Shown here piece after piece: positions 25,029 through 34,653 of a stretch of 64,000 bases of DNA. This DNA is from Microbacterium kyungheense (GTDB taxonomy: Bacteria; Actinomycetota; Actinomycetes; Actinomycetales; Microbacteriaceae). The stretch is taken from assembly GCF_006783905.1 (NCBI RefSeq), contig NZ_VFPE01000003.1, positions 124,001 to 188,000 of the forward strand, read 5' to 3'. Position 1 is the stretch's first letter. Each line of letters begins with the position of its first letter. The notes beneath the pieces are model-generated. The model was given only the letters and a program-made list of their open reading frames with translations. It searched no databases and had not been told where the DNA came from. Both the position numbers and the translations under genes were made by a program.

Positions 25029-26381
25029 TCACTTCTGCGGCAGGGTGCACGTGGTGTCCTTCGCCGTCTGACCCGTGATGTTCGACGGGAGCTCCACGCG
25101 CTGCTCGGGCGTGGCGGCAGTGCCGCCCCCGGCGTCGGTCGCCGGCGGGGCGGCGGCATCCGTCGCCCCGTCCGCGGGCGCCTGGGTGGCGCCCGTCGTG
25201 GGCGTCGTCGCGGGCTGCTGCGCCTCGCCGGTGACCTCGATCGCGCGGCCGCCGCTCGGGTCGCCGGTCAGCGACAGCGGCTGATTCGCGGCGAGCGCGT
25301 CGAACAGCACCTTGGCGGCATCCTTCACGGGCAGCACACGGCTGGACGGGCTGCCGTTGAGCCCCGGGGCGTAGACCGTCGGGTACTGCACGAACACGAT
25401 GTCCTCGAACGGGACGTCCTTGACCGCCATGGCGATCTGCACCATGAGGGTCGGGTTGGTGAGCCCTGAGCTGAGCACAAGCTGGCCCGCCTGCACCTGA
25501 CCGATCGTCGTGGTGGCGAGGTTGAACAGCGTCGCCGGGTTCGCCAGCACCGAGTCGGACTGCAGCTTGCGCACCAGCGAGCTCATGAACTGCTGCTGGT
25601 TCGAGATGCGGCCGAGATCCGAGCCGTCGCCGATGCCGTGACGGATGCGCAGGAACTGCAGCGCCTCGACGCCCGTGAGCGTGTGCGTGCCGGCGGTGAG
25701 GTGGAGTCCGGTGTTGACGTCGTTGATGTCGCCCGCGACGCACACGTCGACGCCGCCGATGGCGTTGGAGACGTTGATCACGCCGGTCCAGCGGATCGCT
25801 GCCGCGAAGTCGATGGTGATCTGGTCGTTGCCGATCAGGTTTTCGACGGTGTCGACGGTGCAGCCGAGACCGCCGTACCAGTACGACGCGTTGATCATCT
25901 GCGACGACATCGCCGAGACCTTGCCGCTGCCGTCCGGCTTCTCGCAGGCGGGAATGGGCACGAGCATGTCTCGCGGGAACGAGACGACGGTCACGCGTCG
26001 CGGCTCATCCGAGATGTGCACGAGCATCGTCACGTCGTTGCGCTCGCCCTCGGTGTCACCGGCGCGGCACGCGCCCGAGAGGGACGGGTCCTGACCCTCG
26101 CACGAGTCCGTGCCGACGAGCAGGATGTTCACGCCGCCCTCGATGGCGCCGAGCGACGGCGGCAGCGGCTTCTCCTCGTCGAGGACGACGGCGTTCGTCG
26201 CGATCGCCTGCGACGCGTCCCACACGTTGTAGGCGGCGAGGCTGACGCCGCTCACGCCGACGACGCCGAGCACGACGCCGAAGACCGACAGGAGCGTGAT
26301 CAGTGGATGCCGCGTGCGCAGCACTCCGTGGCGCGCAATGGTGACCCGGCCCCCTGCCGAGGGCCGTTTCTCCGCCGCCAT
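25029..26381 (-). CDS. LCP (LytR-CpsA-Psr) family wall-polymer transferase, paralogue 1
   Basis: 450 residues. A short cytoplasmic tail and one membrane helix (about 28-52) precede the extracellular LCP domain: NILLVGTDS, ERNDVTMLVHIS, VVSFPRDMLVPIP, ALQFLRIRHGIGDGSDLGRISNQQQ. LCP enzymes move undecaprenyl-linked polymers onto peptidoglycan. The C-terminal 90 residues are a Thr/Ala/Pro-rich tail. Its start overlaps the stop of the paralogue upstream (TGATG), and ATG 26381 opens with the hydrophilic MAAEKRPS segment. Confidence 0.9.
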   Translation of the reverse strand: MAAEKRPSAGGRVTIARHGVLRTRHPLITLLSVFGVVLGVVGVSGVSLAAYNVWDASQAIATNAVVLDEEKPLPPSLGAIEGGVNILLVGTDSCEGQDPSLSGACRAGDTEGERNDVTMLVHISDEPRRVTVVSFPRDMLVPIPACEKPDGSGKVSAMSSQMINASYWYGGLGCTVDTVENLIGNDQITIDFAAAIRWTGVINVSNAIGGVDVCVAGDINDVNTGLHLTAGTHTLTGVEALQFLRIRHGIGDGSDLGRISNQQQFMSSLVRKLQSDSVLANPATLFNLATTTIGQVQAGQLVLSSGLTNPTLMVQIAMAVKDVPFEDIVFVQYPTVYAPGLNGSPSSRVLPVKDAAKVLFDALAANQPLSLTGDPSGGRAIEVTGEAQQPATTPTTGATQAPADGATDAAAPPATDAGGGTAATPEQRVELPSNITGQTAKDTTCTLPQK

Positions 26382-27658
26382 CAGCCCTTGGCCCTGACGT
26401 TGCCCGCCGAGCAGGTCTGCTGCGCGGCGTTCTGGCCCGGGATGTTCTGCGGGAGCGCGACAGCGGTCTCGGTGGGCGCCGGCGTCCCGGTCGGCTCGGG
26501 AGTCGTCACGGGATCGGTGGCGCCTTCCGTCGGCTGGGGATCGGCCACGATGACTCCGCCCGTCTGGTCCTGGTCGTGGGTGACCTCGATGGGCTCGTTG
26601 GCCTGGAGTGCCGCCCACAGCTGCTCGGCCGAGTCGCGGTCGGGCACGACGCGGTTCGCGTCCGCGGGGTCGGTGAGCACGGGGTACTGCACGAACACGA
26701 TGTCTTCGAACGGCACGTCCTTGACGGCGAGCGCGATCTGCACGAGCGTCATGGGGTTGGTCAGCGACTGGCTCGGGGTGATGTTGTCGACCGCGGTCGT
26801 CGCGAGCTTGTAGAGCGTCGCCGGGTTGGACAGCACCTCGTCGCTCACGAGCTTGCGCGCGAGGCTCGACATGTACTGCTGCTGGTTCGAGATGCGCGCG
26901 AGGTCGCTGCCGTTCTCGAGCCCGTGGCGGGTGCGCAGGAACTGCAGGGCCTCGATGCCTTGGATGGTGCGCTCGCCGGCGGGCCAGTTGATGCCGGTGT
27001 AGATGTCTTTGATGCCGCCGTTGCCGATGCACACGTCGACACCGCCGATGGCGTCCGTGATGTTGATCACGTTTCCGAAGCTCACCTTCGCCGCGAACGG
27101 GATGTTGAAGCCGCTCAGCTCTTTGATGGTCTTCGCGACGCACGAGAGCCCGCCGTAGCCCCAGGCGGCGTTGATCTGCGTCTTGGAGGTCGCCGAGGTG
27201 GTCGATCCGTCCTCACGGGTGCAGGACGGGATCGGCACCATCAGGTCGCGCGGGAACGACACGACCGTCACGCGACGGGGATTGTCGGAGATGTGGACGA
27301 GCATGTTGACGTCGTTCAACTGGCCCTCGGCGTCGGATCCCGTGCACCGATCGCCGAAGAGGTACGCGTACTGCTCCTCACACTCGTCCGTGCCGACGAG
27401 GAGAAGGTCGACGCCGCCCTCGATCGCGCCGATGTCCGGCGGGACGCTCCCCTGGCCCTCGAGTTCCACCGCGCCGTCGGCGAAGCTGGCGACCACGTCG
27501 GTCGCGGCATACGCGGCGACACCGGCGCCCGACACGAGCAGCACCGCCGCGACGATGCCGACAATCTTCAGCAGGAAGCCGACCGGGGTCGGAGAGCGCA
27601 GCTCACCGTGGCGCGCCACCGTGCGGCGCCCACGACGAGCATGGCTCGTCGCGCTCAT
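26381..27658 (-). CDS. LCP family wall-polymer transferase, paralogue 2
   Basis: 425 residues from ATG 27658, which has GAAGGGCGG just upstream; another ATG at 27697 lacks a ribosome binding site. It shares the whole domain order with the next gene, for instance ALQFLRTRHGLENGSDLARISNQQQ and VKDVPFEDIVFVQYP, so the pair is a tandem duplication. Membrane helix about 27-50. A Pro/Thr-rich tail ends in a Cys-containing segment, as does the paralogue (TTCT versus QTCSA), which hints at a disulfide. Divergent from the DUF4012 gene. Confidence 0.9.
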   Translation of the reverse strand: MSATSHARRGRRTVARHGELRSPTPVGFLLKIVGIVAAVLLVSGAGVAAYAATDVVASFADGAVELEGQGSVPPDIGAIEGGVDLLLVGTDECEEQYAYLFGDRCTGSDAEGQLNDVNMLVHISDNPRRVTVVSFPRDLMVPIPSCTREDGSTTSATSKTQINAAWGYGGLSCVAKTIKELSGFNIPFAAKVSFGNVINITDAIGGVDVCIGNGGIKDIYTGINWPAGERTIQGIEALQFLRTRHGLENGSDLARISNQQQYMSSLARKLVSDEVLSNPATLYKLATTAVDNITPSQSLTNPMTLVQIALAVKDVPFEDIVFVQYPVLTDPADANRVVPDRDSAEQLWAALQANEPIEVTHDQDQTGGVIVADPQPTEGATDPVTTPEPTGTPAPTETAVALPQNIPGQNAAQQTCSAGNVRAKG

Positions 27659-27846
27659 TCCGCCCTTCGAGGACACTGGTATCTCCTGCAGATTCATGCG
27701 TGGTTCAGAGTCTGAACTGACAACGTTACGCGTCTGGCCTTCCCGCCAACCTTGCCATGCCGTCCTGGACATCCGCTGATGCCCAGGCGGGTCGAGGCGG
27801 CGTCGGTGGTCGGCGATCTCGCAGGATTCCGTTCCGCGGCTACCGG

Positions 27847-27852
27847 TACTAT
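27847..27852 (+). promoter_or_regulatory. -10-like TACTAT before a GTG start (possible leaderless transcript)
   Basis: TACTAT ends 7 nt before GTG 27860. With transcription starting about 7 nt downstream, the mRNA would begin at the start codon, as many actinobacterial transcripts do. No Shine-Dalgarno sequence is present. No strong -35 was seen. Confidence 0.4.
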
Positions 27853-27859
27853 CACGGGC

Positions 27860-29854
27860 GTGACCGCCTCTGCGCCCTCGACGGCAACGGACAGCGCCGC
27901 GGCCGATCGCGCTCCGCGGCGACGTGGCGTGGCACCGCCGTTCGCCCGCCACGCTGCACGCGAGACCGTGACCGAGCGTCGGCGTCGGCGAGCCCGCTTG
28001 GCCGCATGTCTGATCGGCGGCCCGCTGGCGACGATCTTCGCTGTCGCCGCGATCGCCGCCGGGACGTTCGCGATGCAGGTGCTGCAGGTCCGCGACGACA
28101 TGGAGGCCGCGAAGGCGCAGCTGAAAGTACTCGCCGCCGCCGCCGTGGCGATGGACGTCCCCACGCTCGAGCAGGTCAGCGACGAGATCATCGAGCGGAC
28201 GCAGCGCGCGCAGGCGATGTCGAACGGGGTGCTGTGGGACCTCGCCGCAGGCGTCCCTCGGGTGGGCAGCAACGTGCTCGCGGTGCGCGCGGTGACCGAG
28301 GTGGTCAGCACGATCACCACGCAGTCGCTCCCACCCATCGTCGACATGGTCTCGGCGGCCGACACAGGGGCCAGACCGGCAGGCGGCCTCGGATTCAACG
28401 TGCTGCCCTTCCTCGGCGCCGAGACCGTCCTGCCCACCGTCATCGATTCCTTCGAGGACGCCTCGGCCATCGCAGCCGGGCTGGACCGGACGGAAGTCCT
28501 CCCCGCCGTGTACGAACCTCTGGACGACATGGTCGGGCTGATCTCTCGGGCGACCCCCATCCTGAAGCTCGCGCAGGAACACCTGCCCGCCATCCTGCAC
28601 GCCGCAGGTGCGAACGGCCCGATGCTCTACCAGCTGGTGATCCAGACGCCTGCCGAGATCCGCGCGACAGGCGGCGGCCCCGCGCATTGGCTCGTCCTCA
28701 AGGTCGAGAACGGCCAGATGGACCTGCTCAGCCAGGAGGACGGCGTCGAGCTGATGTACTCCATGCTCCCTGAGAACGGATTCGACACCGTGAACGGGTC
28801 CCTCATCAGACTCCCGTCCGATGTCCGGTCCCTCTACCCCTTCGAGCTGACCAACTGGTCGTCGAACTTCACGATGACACCGCATTTTCCGCGCGCGGTG
28901 GAACTCTTCCAGGCCACGCGCGAATGGACCGACCAGCCCGCGTTCGACGGCGTCATCTCGATCGACCCCGTGGTCCTCGCTCACATGCTCGAGGCGACGG
29001 GGCCGCTGACACTCGCCTCCGGCGAGGTCGTGGACTCGGCGAACGCCGCCTCGCTGCTGATGAGCGAACCCTACGAGCGATTCGGAACCGACAACGCCGC
29101 GATGGACGCGTTCTTCGGTGAGGTGACGACGGTGATGTTCGACGCTCTCACCGGCGGGGATTGGGAGATGGGCGCCATGTGGGACCAGCTCGTGCGCAGC
29201 ACCGACGAGGGTCGCATCTTCCTCTGGTTCGAGGATGACGGGCTGCAGGGCCTCGCTCACGAGTACGGACTCGACGGCGCACTCCGTGAGGACAACGCGG
29301 AGGCGACGCAGCTGGGGATCTACTTCAACGACTACTCGGTGGGCAAGCTCAACTTCTGGCTGGACTACGACCAGCGCGCGACCTGCAACGTCGAAGACCG
29401 CACGATCACCGTCACCATGGATCTGCACAGCCGCATCACTGACGCCATCAAGAGCGAGTACACGCTCGGGCTCCGCAACGGCTTCCGCGGGATCGACCCC
29501 AGAACGATGATGCTGGACGTGCTGTTCTTCGCTCCGCCCGGCGCGGAGATCCTGTGGACAGACCCCGAACGCGGCGACTGGCAGGACTCTTCCGCCTGGC
29601 AGGGCAACAGGTTCCGCGACCGTTCAGGCACCGACCACGGCAACACCGCGCTGAGCAGGACTGTTCTCCTCGAGATGGGCGAGTCCCGCACCATCTCGTA
29701 CGAGGTGAAGCTGCCGGACGGTGACCTCGGACCGCTCGAGCTGCGTCACTCGCCGGGCGCCAACGAGACGGAAGTGACCGTGGATGCCGGTTGCAGCACG
29801 CTCTTCGCGAGCCCCGAGGGCAACCGCAACATCATGCTGTCGACGTTCGACTGA
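27860..29854 (+). CDS. DUF4012 membrane-anchored protein
   Basis: 664 residues. A basic N-terminus (residues 15-45) and one membrane helix (about 48-70) precede a long extracellular part with the DUF4012 signatures YQLVIQTPAEIRATGGGPAHW and VDMVSAADTG. Such proteins occur beside wall-polymer and exopolysaccharide genes in actinobacteria; the divergent LCP pair fits that. The enzymatic role is unknown. GTG 27860 is preferred because the upstream frame (to ATG 27752) crosses the -10-like TACTAT. Confidence 0.8.
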   Translation: MTASAPSTATDSAAADRAPRRRGVAPPFARHAARETVTERRRRRARLAACLIGGPLATIFAVAAIAAGTFAMQVLQVRDDMEAAKAQLKVLAAAAVAMDVPTLEQVSDEIIERTQRAQAMSNGVLWDLAAGVPRVGSNVLAVRAVTEVVSTITTQSLPPIVDMVSAADTGARPAGGLGFNVLPFLGAETVLPTVIDSFEDASAIAAGLDRTEVLPAVYEPLDDMVGLISRATPILKLAQEHLPAILHAAGANGPMLYQLVIQTPAEIRATGGGPAHWLVLKVENGQMDLLSQEDGVELMYSMLPENGFDTVNGSLIRLPSDVRSLYPFELTNWSSNFTMTPHFPRAVELFQATREWTDQPAFDGVISIDPVVLAHMLEATGPLTLASGEVVDSANAASLLMSEPYERFGTDNAAMDAFFGEVTTVMFDALTGGDWEMGAMWDQLVRSTDEGRIFLWFEDDGLQGLAHEYGLDGALREDNAEATQLGIYFNDYSVGKLNFWLDYDQRATCNVEDRTITVTMDLHSRITDAIKSEYTLGLRNGFRGIDPRTMMLDVLFFAPPGAEILWTDPERGDWQDSSAWQGNRFRDRSGTDHGNTALSRTVLLEMGESRTISYEVKLPDGDLGPLELRHSPGANETEVTVDAGCSTLFASPEGNRNIMLSTFD

Positions 29855-29870
29855 GCAGCGGAACGCACTG

Positions 29871-29955
29871 CGGAGGGTGTGGGATTCGAACCCACGGGAC
29901 ATTGCTGCCCACTGGTTTTCAAGACCAGGTCCATCGGCCGCTCGGACAACCCTCC
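29871..29955 (-). tRNA. tRNA-Ser(UGA)
   Basis: 85 nt class II tRNA. Acceptor GGAGGGT pairs with ACCCTCC, discriminator G; anticodon loop CTTGAAA between CTGGT and ACCAG gives UGA; the variable arm is long and the T loop GGTTCGAATCCC is intact. It lies 16 nt after the DUF4012 stop, on the opposite strand. Confidence 0.95.
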
Positions 29956-30021
29956 CGACCGATGCCCGCCCCGCGGGGCGGCATCCGTCGAATCGCGATC
30001 GAGTCTAGCCGACCGGGTCCG

Positions 30022-30930
30022 TCAGAGCTGCCGCAGCACGGCCGCGACGCCGCCGGCCTCGACCGATGTGGTGGTCTCGCCGGCGGCATCCCGGACCTCC
30101 TGAGGACCCTGCGCCATCGCGACGGCGCGGCCGCCATGGTCGAGCGCCCAGCGGAACATGCCCACATCGTTACGCCCGTCGCCCATCACCAGCACGTGGG
30201 CGGGATCTATGCCGAGCGCGGTACGCACCCGTTCGAGCCCCGTGCTCTTGTCGACGCCGAAGGGGGCGATGTCGAGCCACGCCGTCCAGCCGACGGCGTA
30301 CGACACGTGGTTCAGACCGATGCGCGAGACGAGCTCGACGAAGTCCTGCTCGCCCTGATCGGGCGACACCACGACGATGCGGCAGACCGGCTGGGCGCTG
30401 AGCTCCTCGAACGTCACGCGACGTGCGCGGGTGAGGTTCCAGTCCTGGAGAGGCTCGGTGTACAGCCGCTGACCGTCGGCGAGCTCGACCATGTAGCGCG
30501 CATCCGGAAGGTGTTCGCGCAGCTGCTGCAGCACCTCGTGCGGGTCGAAGGTCTCGACATGCCATCGCTCGTACAGCAGCTCATCGCCTTCGAGGCGCTT
30601 GAGCACGACGGCGCCGTTCGAGCAGACCGCGAACTCGGGCGCGATCCCGAGGACGCGCAGGATGCCGCGGGTGCCTTCCCAGCTGCGCCCCGTGGCGACC
30701 ATCACCTCGTGGCCGGCGCGATGCGCGTGCTCGACGGCATCCACCACTCCCGGGCTGAGCGACTCGTCCTCGAGGATGACGGTGCCGTCGATGTCGAGGG
30801 CGATGAGCAGCCGCTCGGTGACGACCCGCGGATCCTCGGTGTCGCGTGCGACCTGCTCGACGAGTTTCGCGGCCTTCTTCGGCTTGACTACCTTGATGGA
30901 ACCCGTCGCGGGCAGGTGCGCTTCGGTCAC
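30022..30930 (-). CDS. HAD-superfamily hydrolase, Cof-like (type IIB cap)
   Basis: 302 residues. Motif I is [11 protein letters not shown] (the DxD nucleophile pair), motif II is MVATGRSW, motif III Lys occurs before GLERVR, and motif IV reads [11 protein letters not shown]. The cap insertion is C2B, as in Cof and sugar-phosphatases. A basic leader of about 35 residues precedes motif I. GTG 30930 overlaps the serS stop by 4 nt, so the two are translated together; why a phosphatase is coupled to serS is not clear, although the linkage is seen in related actinobacteria. Confidence 0.88.
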   Translation of the reverse strand: MTEAHLPATGSIKVVKPKKAAKLVEQVARDTEDPRVVTERLLIALDIDGTVILEDESLSPGVVDAVEHAHRAGHEVMVATGRSWEGTRGILRVLGIAPEFAVCSNGAVVLKRLEGDELLYERWHVETFDPHEVLQQLREHLPDARYMVELADGQRLYTEPLQDWNLTRARRVTFEELSAQPVCRIVVVSPDQGEQDFVELVSRIGLNHVSYAVGWTAWLDIAPFGVDKSTGLERVRTALGIDPAHVLVMGDGRNDVGMFRWALDHGGRAVAMAQGPQEVRDAAGETTTSVEAGGVAAVLRQL

Positions 30931-32195
30931 GCGATCGGCTCCAGGACGTCGAGTCCGCCGAGGAAGGGCCGCAGCACCTCCGGCACGGCGACCGAGCCGT
31001 CCTCGCGCTGATGGGTCTCGAGCAGGGCGACGATCCACCGGGTGGTGGCCAGCGTGCCGTTCAGCGTCGCGACGGGCTGCGTCTTCGACGCGTCGTCGGG
31101 GCGGTAGCGGATGTCGAGTCGCCGCGCCTGGTACGTCGTGCAGTTCGACGTCGACGTCAGCTCGCGGTAGGCGCCCTGCGTCGGCACCCACGCCTCGACG
31201 TCGTACTTGCGCGCCGCCGACGATCCCAGGTCACCTGCGGCGACGTCGATCACGCGGTACGCGAGACCGAGGTCCTGCAGCATGCCCTCCTGCAGCTCGA
31301 CGAGACGCCGGTGCTCGGCCTCGGCCTCTTCGGGCGTCGTGTAGACGAACATCTCCAGCTTGTTGAACTGGTGCACGCGGATGATGCCGCGGGTGTCCTT
31401 GCCGTACGAGCCCGCTTCGCTGCGGTAGCACGTCGACCAGCCGGCGTAGCGCTTGGCGCCCCGCGACAGGTCGAGGATCTCGCCCATGTGGTAGCCGGCG
31501 AGCGGCACCTCGCTCGTGCCGACGAGGTACAGGTCCTGGTCTTCGAGGTGATAGACCTCGGCGGCGTGCTTGCCGAGGAACCCGGTGCCCTGCATGACCT
31601 CCGGACGCACGAGCGTCGGCGGGATCATCGGCGTGAAGCCGGCCTGCAGCGCCCGGTCGAGGGCGAGGTTCATGAGCGCGATCTCGAGGCGCGCACCGAC
31701 GCCGGTGAGGAAGTAGAACCGGCTGCCCGACACCTTCGTGCCGCGCTCCATGTCGATCGCGCCGAGCTTCTCGCCGAGCTCCAGGTGGTCGCGTGGCTCG
31801 AAGCCGAAGGCGGGGATCTCGCCGTGGGTGCGCAGCGTGACGAAGTCGTCCTCGCCGCCGGCGGGGACCCCCTCGATCACGATGTTCTCGAGGAGGGCGA
31901 ACGCCTCGGTGGATGCCTCTTCCGCAGCACTCACGGCGTGCTGAGCCTGCTTCACCCGCTCGCTGAGCTCCTTGGCCTCGGCGACCAGCGCCGCCTTCTC
32001 GTCCTTGGGCGCCTGCGCGACGCGCTTGCCGTGCGCGTTCTGGGCAGCGCGGAGCTCTTCGAACGCCGTGATGGCGGCCCGTCGCGCGCGATCCGCCTCG
32101 ATCGCGACATCGACGGTGTCGGGCGATTCGCCCCGCGCCTCCTGCGAGCGCTTGACCAGCTCGGGATTGTCGCGAAGCAGCACGGGATCGATCAC
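30927..32195 (-). CDS. serS: serine--tRNA ligase
   Basis: 422 residues, full length for bacterial SerRS. The N-terminal antiparallel coiled coil (about 30-105) that grips the variable arm of tRNA-Ser is followed by class II motif 2 ([22 protein letters not shown]) and motif 3 ([15 protein letters not shown]). The residues [13 protein letters not shown] bind serine and ATP. Two tRNA-Ser genes lie within 8 kb. ATG 32195 starts the conserved [11 protein letters not shown]. Confidence 0.97.
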   Translation of the reverse strand: MIDPVLLRDNPELVKRSQEARGESPDTVDVAIEADRARRAAITAFEELRAAQNAHGKRVAQAPKDEKAALVAEAKELSERVKQAQHAVSAAEEASTEAFALLENIVIEGVPAGGEDDFVTLRTHGEIPAFGFEPRDHLELGEKLGAIDMERGTKVSGSRFYFLTGVGARLEIALMNLALDRALQAGFTPMIPPTLVRPEVMQGTGFLGKHAAEVYHLEDQDLYLVGTSEVPLAGYHMGEILDLSRGAKRYAGWSTCYRSEAGSYGKDTRGIIRVHQFNKLEMFVYTTPEEAEAEHRRLVELQEGMLQDLGLAYRVIDVAAGDLGSSAARKYDVEAWVPTQGAYRELTSTSNCTTYQARRLDIRYRPDDASKTQPVATLNGTLATTRWIVALLETHQREDGSVAVPEVLRPFLGGLDVLEPIA

Positions 32196-32290
32196 CCTGC
32201 AAGCTTAGTCGGCGCCTGCGGAACAGAACCCGGCCGCGAGCTGCGCATCGCTGGCACCCGATGGCGCGCCGGGGTCCTAGGGTGGACCAC

Positions 32291-33592
32291 ATGGCGGCAT
32301 CCGGATCGGGCGAGGACACACCCCCCGAAGACCTGGCGCCCCATCCGGCCGACAAGGTCTACGCGGACGGGCCGAGCACCGCGGAGCTCGATCTGGCGGC
32401 CGTCGAGGCGCACGCGGCAGACGCCGAGAGCCCGGCACCCGACGACGGCGCCGCCGAGGACGCGCAGCCCGGCGCCCAGCAGGCGGCGGCACCTGACGAC
32501 GTGATCCGCGAGCCCGAGGACGTCGAGCCCGACACCGCCGACGACGAGACCGGCCACGCACGGCGTGTCGGCCCCGAAGGCGAGACCCGCCCGATGGCGG
32601 ACGCCGGCCGACCCTCGCCGAAGGCCGCACTCGTCTACAACCCCATCAAGGCCGACGGCGATGCGCTGCGCGAGACCGTGAGCCGGCTGTCGGCCGAGGC
32701 CGGCTGGTCCGAGCCGCTGTTCTACGAGACGACGGTCGACGACCTCGGCGACGATGTCGCCCGGCAGGCACTCTCCGAGAAGGTCGACGCCGTGCTCGTC
32801 GCCGGCGGCGACGGCACCGTCCGCGCGGTATCGGAGGCGATGACCGGCTCGGGCGTCCCGTTGGCGATCGTGCCGAGCGGCACCGGCAATCTGCTCGCGC
32901 GCAACCTGAAGCTGCCGCTCACAGACCCGACCGCGATGGTGGCGGCGGTGTTCGACGGCGACACGCTCGACATGGACGTCGGCTGGTGCCGCCTCACGCG
33001 CCCCGACGGCGAACTGGCCGAGCACGCGTTCGTCGTGATGGGCGGCATCGGCCTCGACGCCGCGATGATCGCGAACACCCGTCCCGAGCTCAAGAAGGCC
33101 GTCGGCTGGGTCGCGTACGTCGACGGCGCGGCCCGCGCCCTCCCCCGCGCGAAGTCCTTCCGCGTCATGTACCAGCTGGTCGGCCGGCGCCTGCACTCGA
33201 CCAAGGTGCAGAGCGTGCTGTTCGCCAACTGCGGGTCGCTGCCGGCCGGACTGGAGCTCATCCCCGAGGCGTCCGTCGCCGACGGCGACCTCGACATCGT
33301 GGTCTTCCAGCCCAAGGGCCTCTTCGGCTGGCTCTTCGTGTGGCGGCGCGTCGCGTGGGACAACAGCTTCCTGCGCCGCTTCCGCGCCGGCCGCGAAGTG
33401 CTCTCGCTGCGCACGAAGGACAACTCGGTGGTCTACTCGCGCGGCGCCGGGATCGAGCTGGCCGCCCAGGAGGCACGACCCGTGCAGCTCGACGGCGACG
33501 AGTTCGGCGAGGCGACCGCCGTCCGCGTGCACGTGGCCGCCGGGGGGCTCAAGGTCGTGCTGCCGAGAGGCCACGACACCGACGGCCTCTGA
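32291..33592 (+). CDS. diacylglycerol kinase-family lipid kinase
   Basis: 433 residues. An unusual acidic, Ala/Asp/Glu-rich leader of about 108 residues precedes the catalytic fold, which begins at KAALVYNPIK. The nucleotide loop GGDGT is at 172-176 and PSGTGNLLARNL follows. The C-terminal lobe has MGGIGLDAAMI and GDLDIVV. Family members phosphorylate diacylglycerol, sphingosine or polyprenyl lipids with ATP. ATG 32291 is preferred; a start 30 nt upstream is possible. It runs divergent from serS and ends at a bidirectional hairpin. Confidence 0.9.
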   Translation: MAASGSGEDTPPEDLAPHPADKVYADGPSTAELDLAAVEAHAADAESPAPDDGAAEDAQPGAQQAAAPDDVIREPEDVEPDTADDETGHARRVGPEGETRPMADAGRPSPKAALVYNPIKADGDALRETVSRLSAEAGWSEPLFYETTVDDLGDDVARQALSEKVDAVLVAGGDGTVRAVSEAMTGSGVPLAIVPSGTGNLLARNLKLPLTDPTAMVAAVFDGDTLDMDVGWCRLTRPDGELAEHAFVVMGGIGLDAAMIANTRPELKKAVGWVAYVDGAARALPRAKSFRVMYQLVGRRLHSTKVQSVLFANCGSLPAGLELIPEASVADGDLDIVVFQPKGLFGWLFVWRRVAWDNSFLRRFRAGREVLSLRTKDNSVVYSRGAGIELAAQEARPVQLDGDEFGEATAVRVHVAAGGLKVVLPRGHDTDGL

Positions 33593-33601
33593 CCCGCAGA
33601 C

Positions 33602-33648
33602 CAGGGATGACGTGGATGCCGCGGGCCGCGGCATCCACGTCATCCCTG
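33602..33648. terminator. 22-bp perfect bidirectional hairpin
   Basis: Arms 33602-33623 and 33627-33648 pair without mismatch around GGC. It lies between the convergent lipid kinase and permease genes and shares the core GGATGCCGCG/CGCGGCATCC with two other hairpins in the window. Confidence 0.8.
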
Positions 33649-33651
33649 TCG

Positions 33652-34653
33652 TCAGCCCTTGACCGCGCCGCCGAGACCCGCCGAGCGCAGGAACACAGAC
33701 TGGAACAGCAGGAACATCGCGATCGGGATGAGCGTGGCGATGGCGAGCGCCGCGAGGAACACATCGAGCTCCGTCTGCGACTGGACCGCGGGCAGACGCA
33801 CCGACAGCGGCTGGACGACCGGGTTCGGCAGCACCAGCATCGGCCAGAGGTAGTCCTTCCACGCGGCGATGATCGCGAACACCGAGACCACGCCGAGGAT
33901 GGGCTTCGACATCGGGAGCACCACCGACCAGAACAGGCGGAACGGGCCTGCGCCGTCGGTCTTCGCCGCCTCGAACACCTCACGAGGCAGATTGTCGAAG
34001 AAGCGCTTGACGAGCAGGATGTTGAACGCGTTGGCACCCATCGGCAGCCACACCGCGAGGTAGTTGTTGAGCAGGTTGGCGCCGTCGGGCAGGAACGGCG
34101 GGTTGACGATCGTCAGGTACAGCGGCACCAGCAGCACGATGCCGGGGATGAACAGGGTCGCCAGCACGAGCGCGTTCAGGATCGGCGCGTACCTCGGGCG
34201 CAGCACCGACAGCGCGTAGCCGGCGGTCGTCGCGATGAACAGCTGTGTGAACCAGGCGCCCAGGGCGATCACGATCGTGTTGAAGAAGTACTGGTCGATG
34301 TGGATGTCGTTCCACGCCGTCGACAGGTTCGCCCAGTCCATGCCGTTCGGCCACAGCGCGAACGGCTGCTGGATGGTGTCCTGCGTCGGGGTGATCGCCG
34401 ACTTCGCGAGCCACAGGATCGGCCCGAGACCGGCGATCACGAGCGTGACGAAGAGGAAGACGTGAGTGATCGACATGCCGATGCGGTTGCCGGTGCGGCG
34501 CCGCTCGGAGGCGGAGATGATCGTGCGCTCGGCCATGTCGTCGATCGAGTTCGCCTTGCGGCGTCCGCCCTTCGACAGGCTCAGGGACCGGGAGCGCGAG
34601 AGGAAGCCGCGCATGCCCTCGCGGATCGGCGAGGTCGTCAGGGGGGCGCTCAT
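33652..34653 (-). CDS. carbohydrate ABC transporter permease (MalG type)
   Basis: 333 residues with six membrane helices after a hydrophilic 55-residue leader. The cytoplasmic EAA loop, which docks the ATPase, reads EAAKTDGAGPFRLFWSVVLP. The leader contains SRSLSLSKGG, encoded by a known intergenic-type repeat (34568-34589). Start ATG 34653 overlaps the MalF-type gene by 4 nt. It is the last gene of the GH13-binding protein-permease operon; no ATPase gene is present, so a shared MsmK-type ATPase is likely. Confidence 0.92.
   Translation of the reverse strand: MSAPLTTSPIREGMRGFLSRSRSLSLSKGGRRKANSIDDMAERTIISASERRRTGNRIGMSITHVFLFVTLVIAGLGPILWLAKSAITPTQDTIQQPFALWPNGMDWANLSTAWNDIHIDQYFFNTIVIALGAWFTQLFIATTAGYALSVLRPRYAPILNALVLATLFIPGIVLLVPLYLTIVNPPFLPDGANLLNNYLAVWLPMGANAFNILLVKRFFDNLPREVFEAAKTDGAGPFRLFWSVVLPMSKPILGVVSVFAIIAAWKDYLWPMLVLPNPVVQPLSVRLPAVQSQTELDVFLAALAIATLIPIAMFLLFQSVFLRSAGLGGAVKG
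34568..34589 (+). repeat. CTTCGACAGGCTCAGGGACC-type repeat inside a coding region
   Basis: A 22-bp sequence of a kind I know as a dispersed intergenic repeat in many high-GC genomes. Here it lies in frame within the N-terminal cytoplasmic leader of the MalG-type permease, encoding SLSLSKG on the minus strand. It appears once in this window. Confidence 0.5.

Noticed and set aside
26381..29428. A 1015-residue frame that would fuse LCP to an upstream region
   Set aside because: The upstream 590 residues are antisense to the DUF4012 gene, which has clear family motifs.
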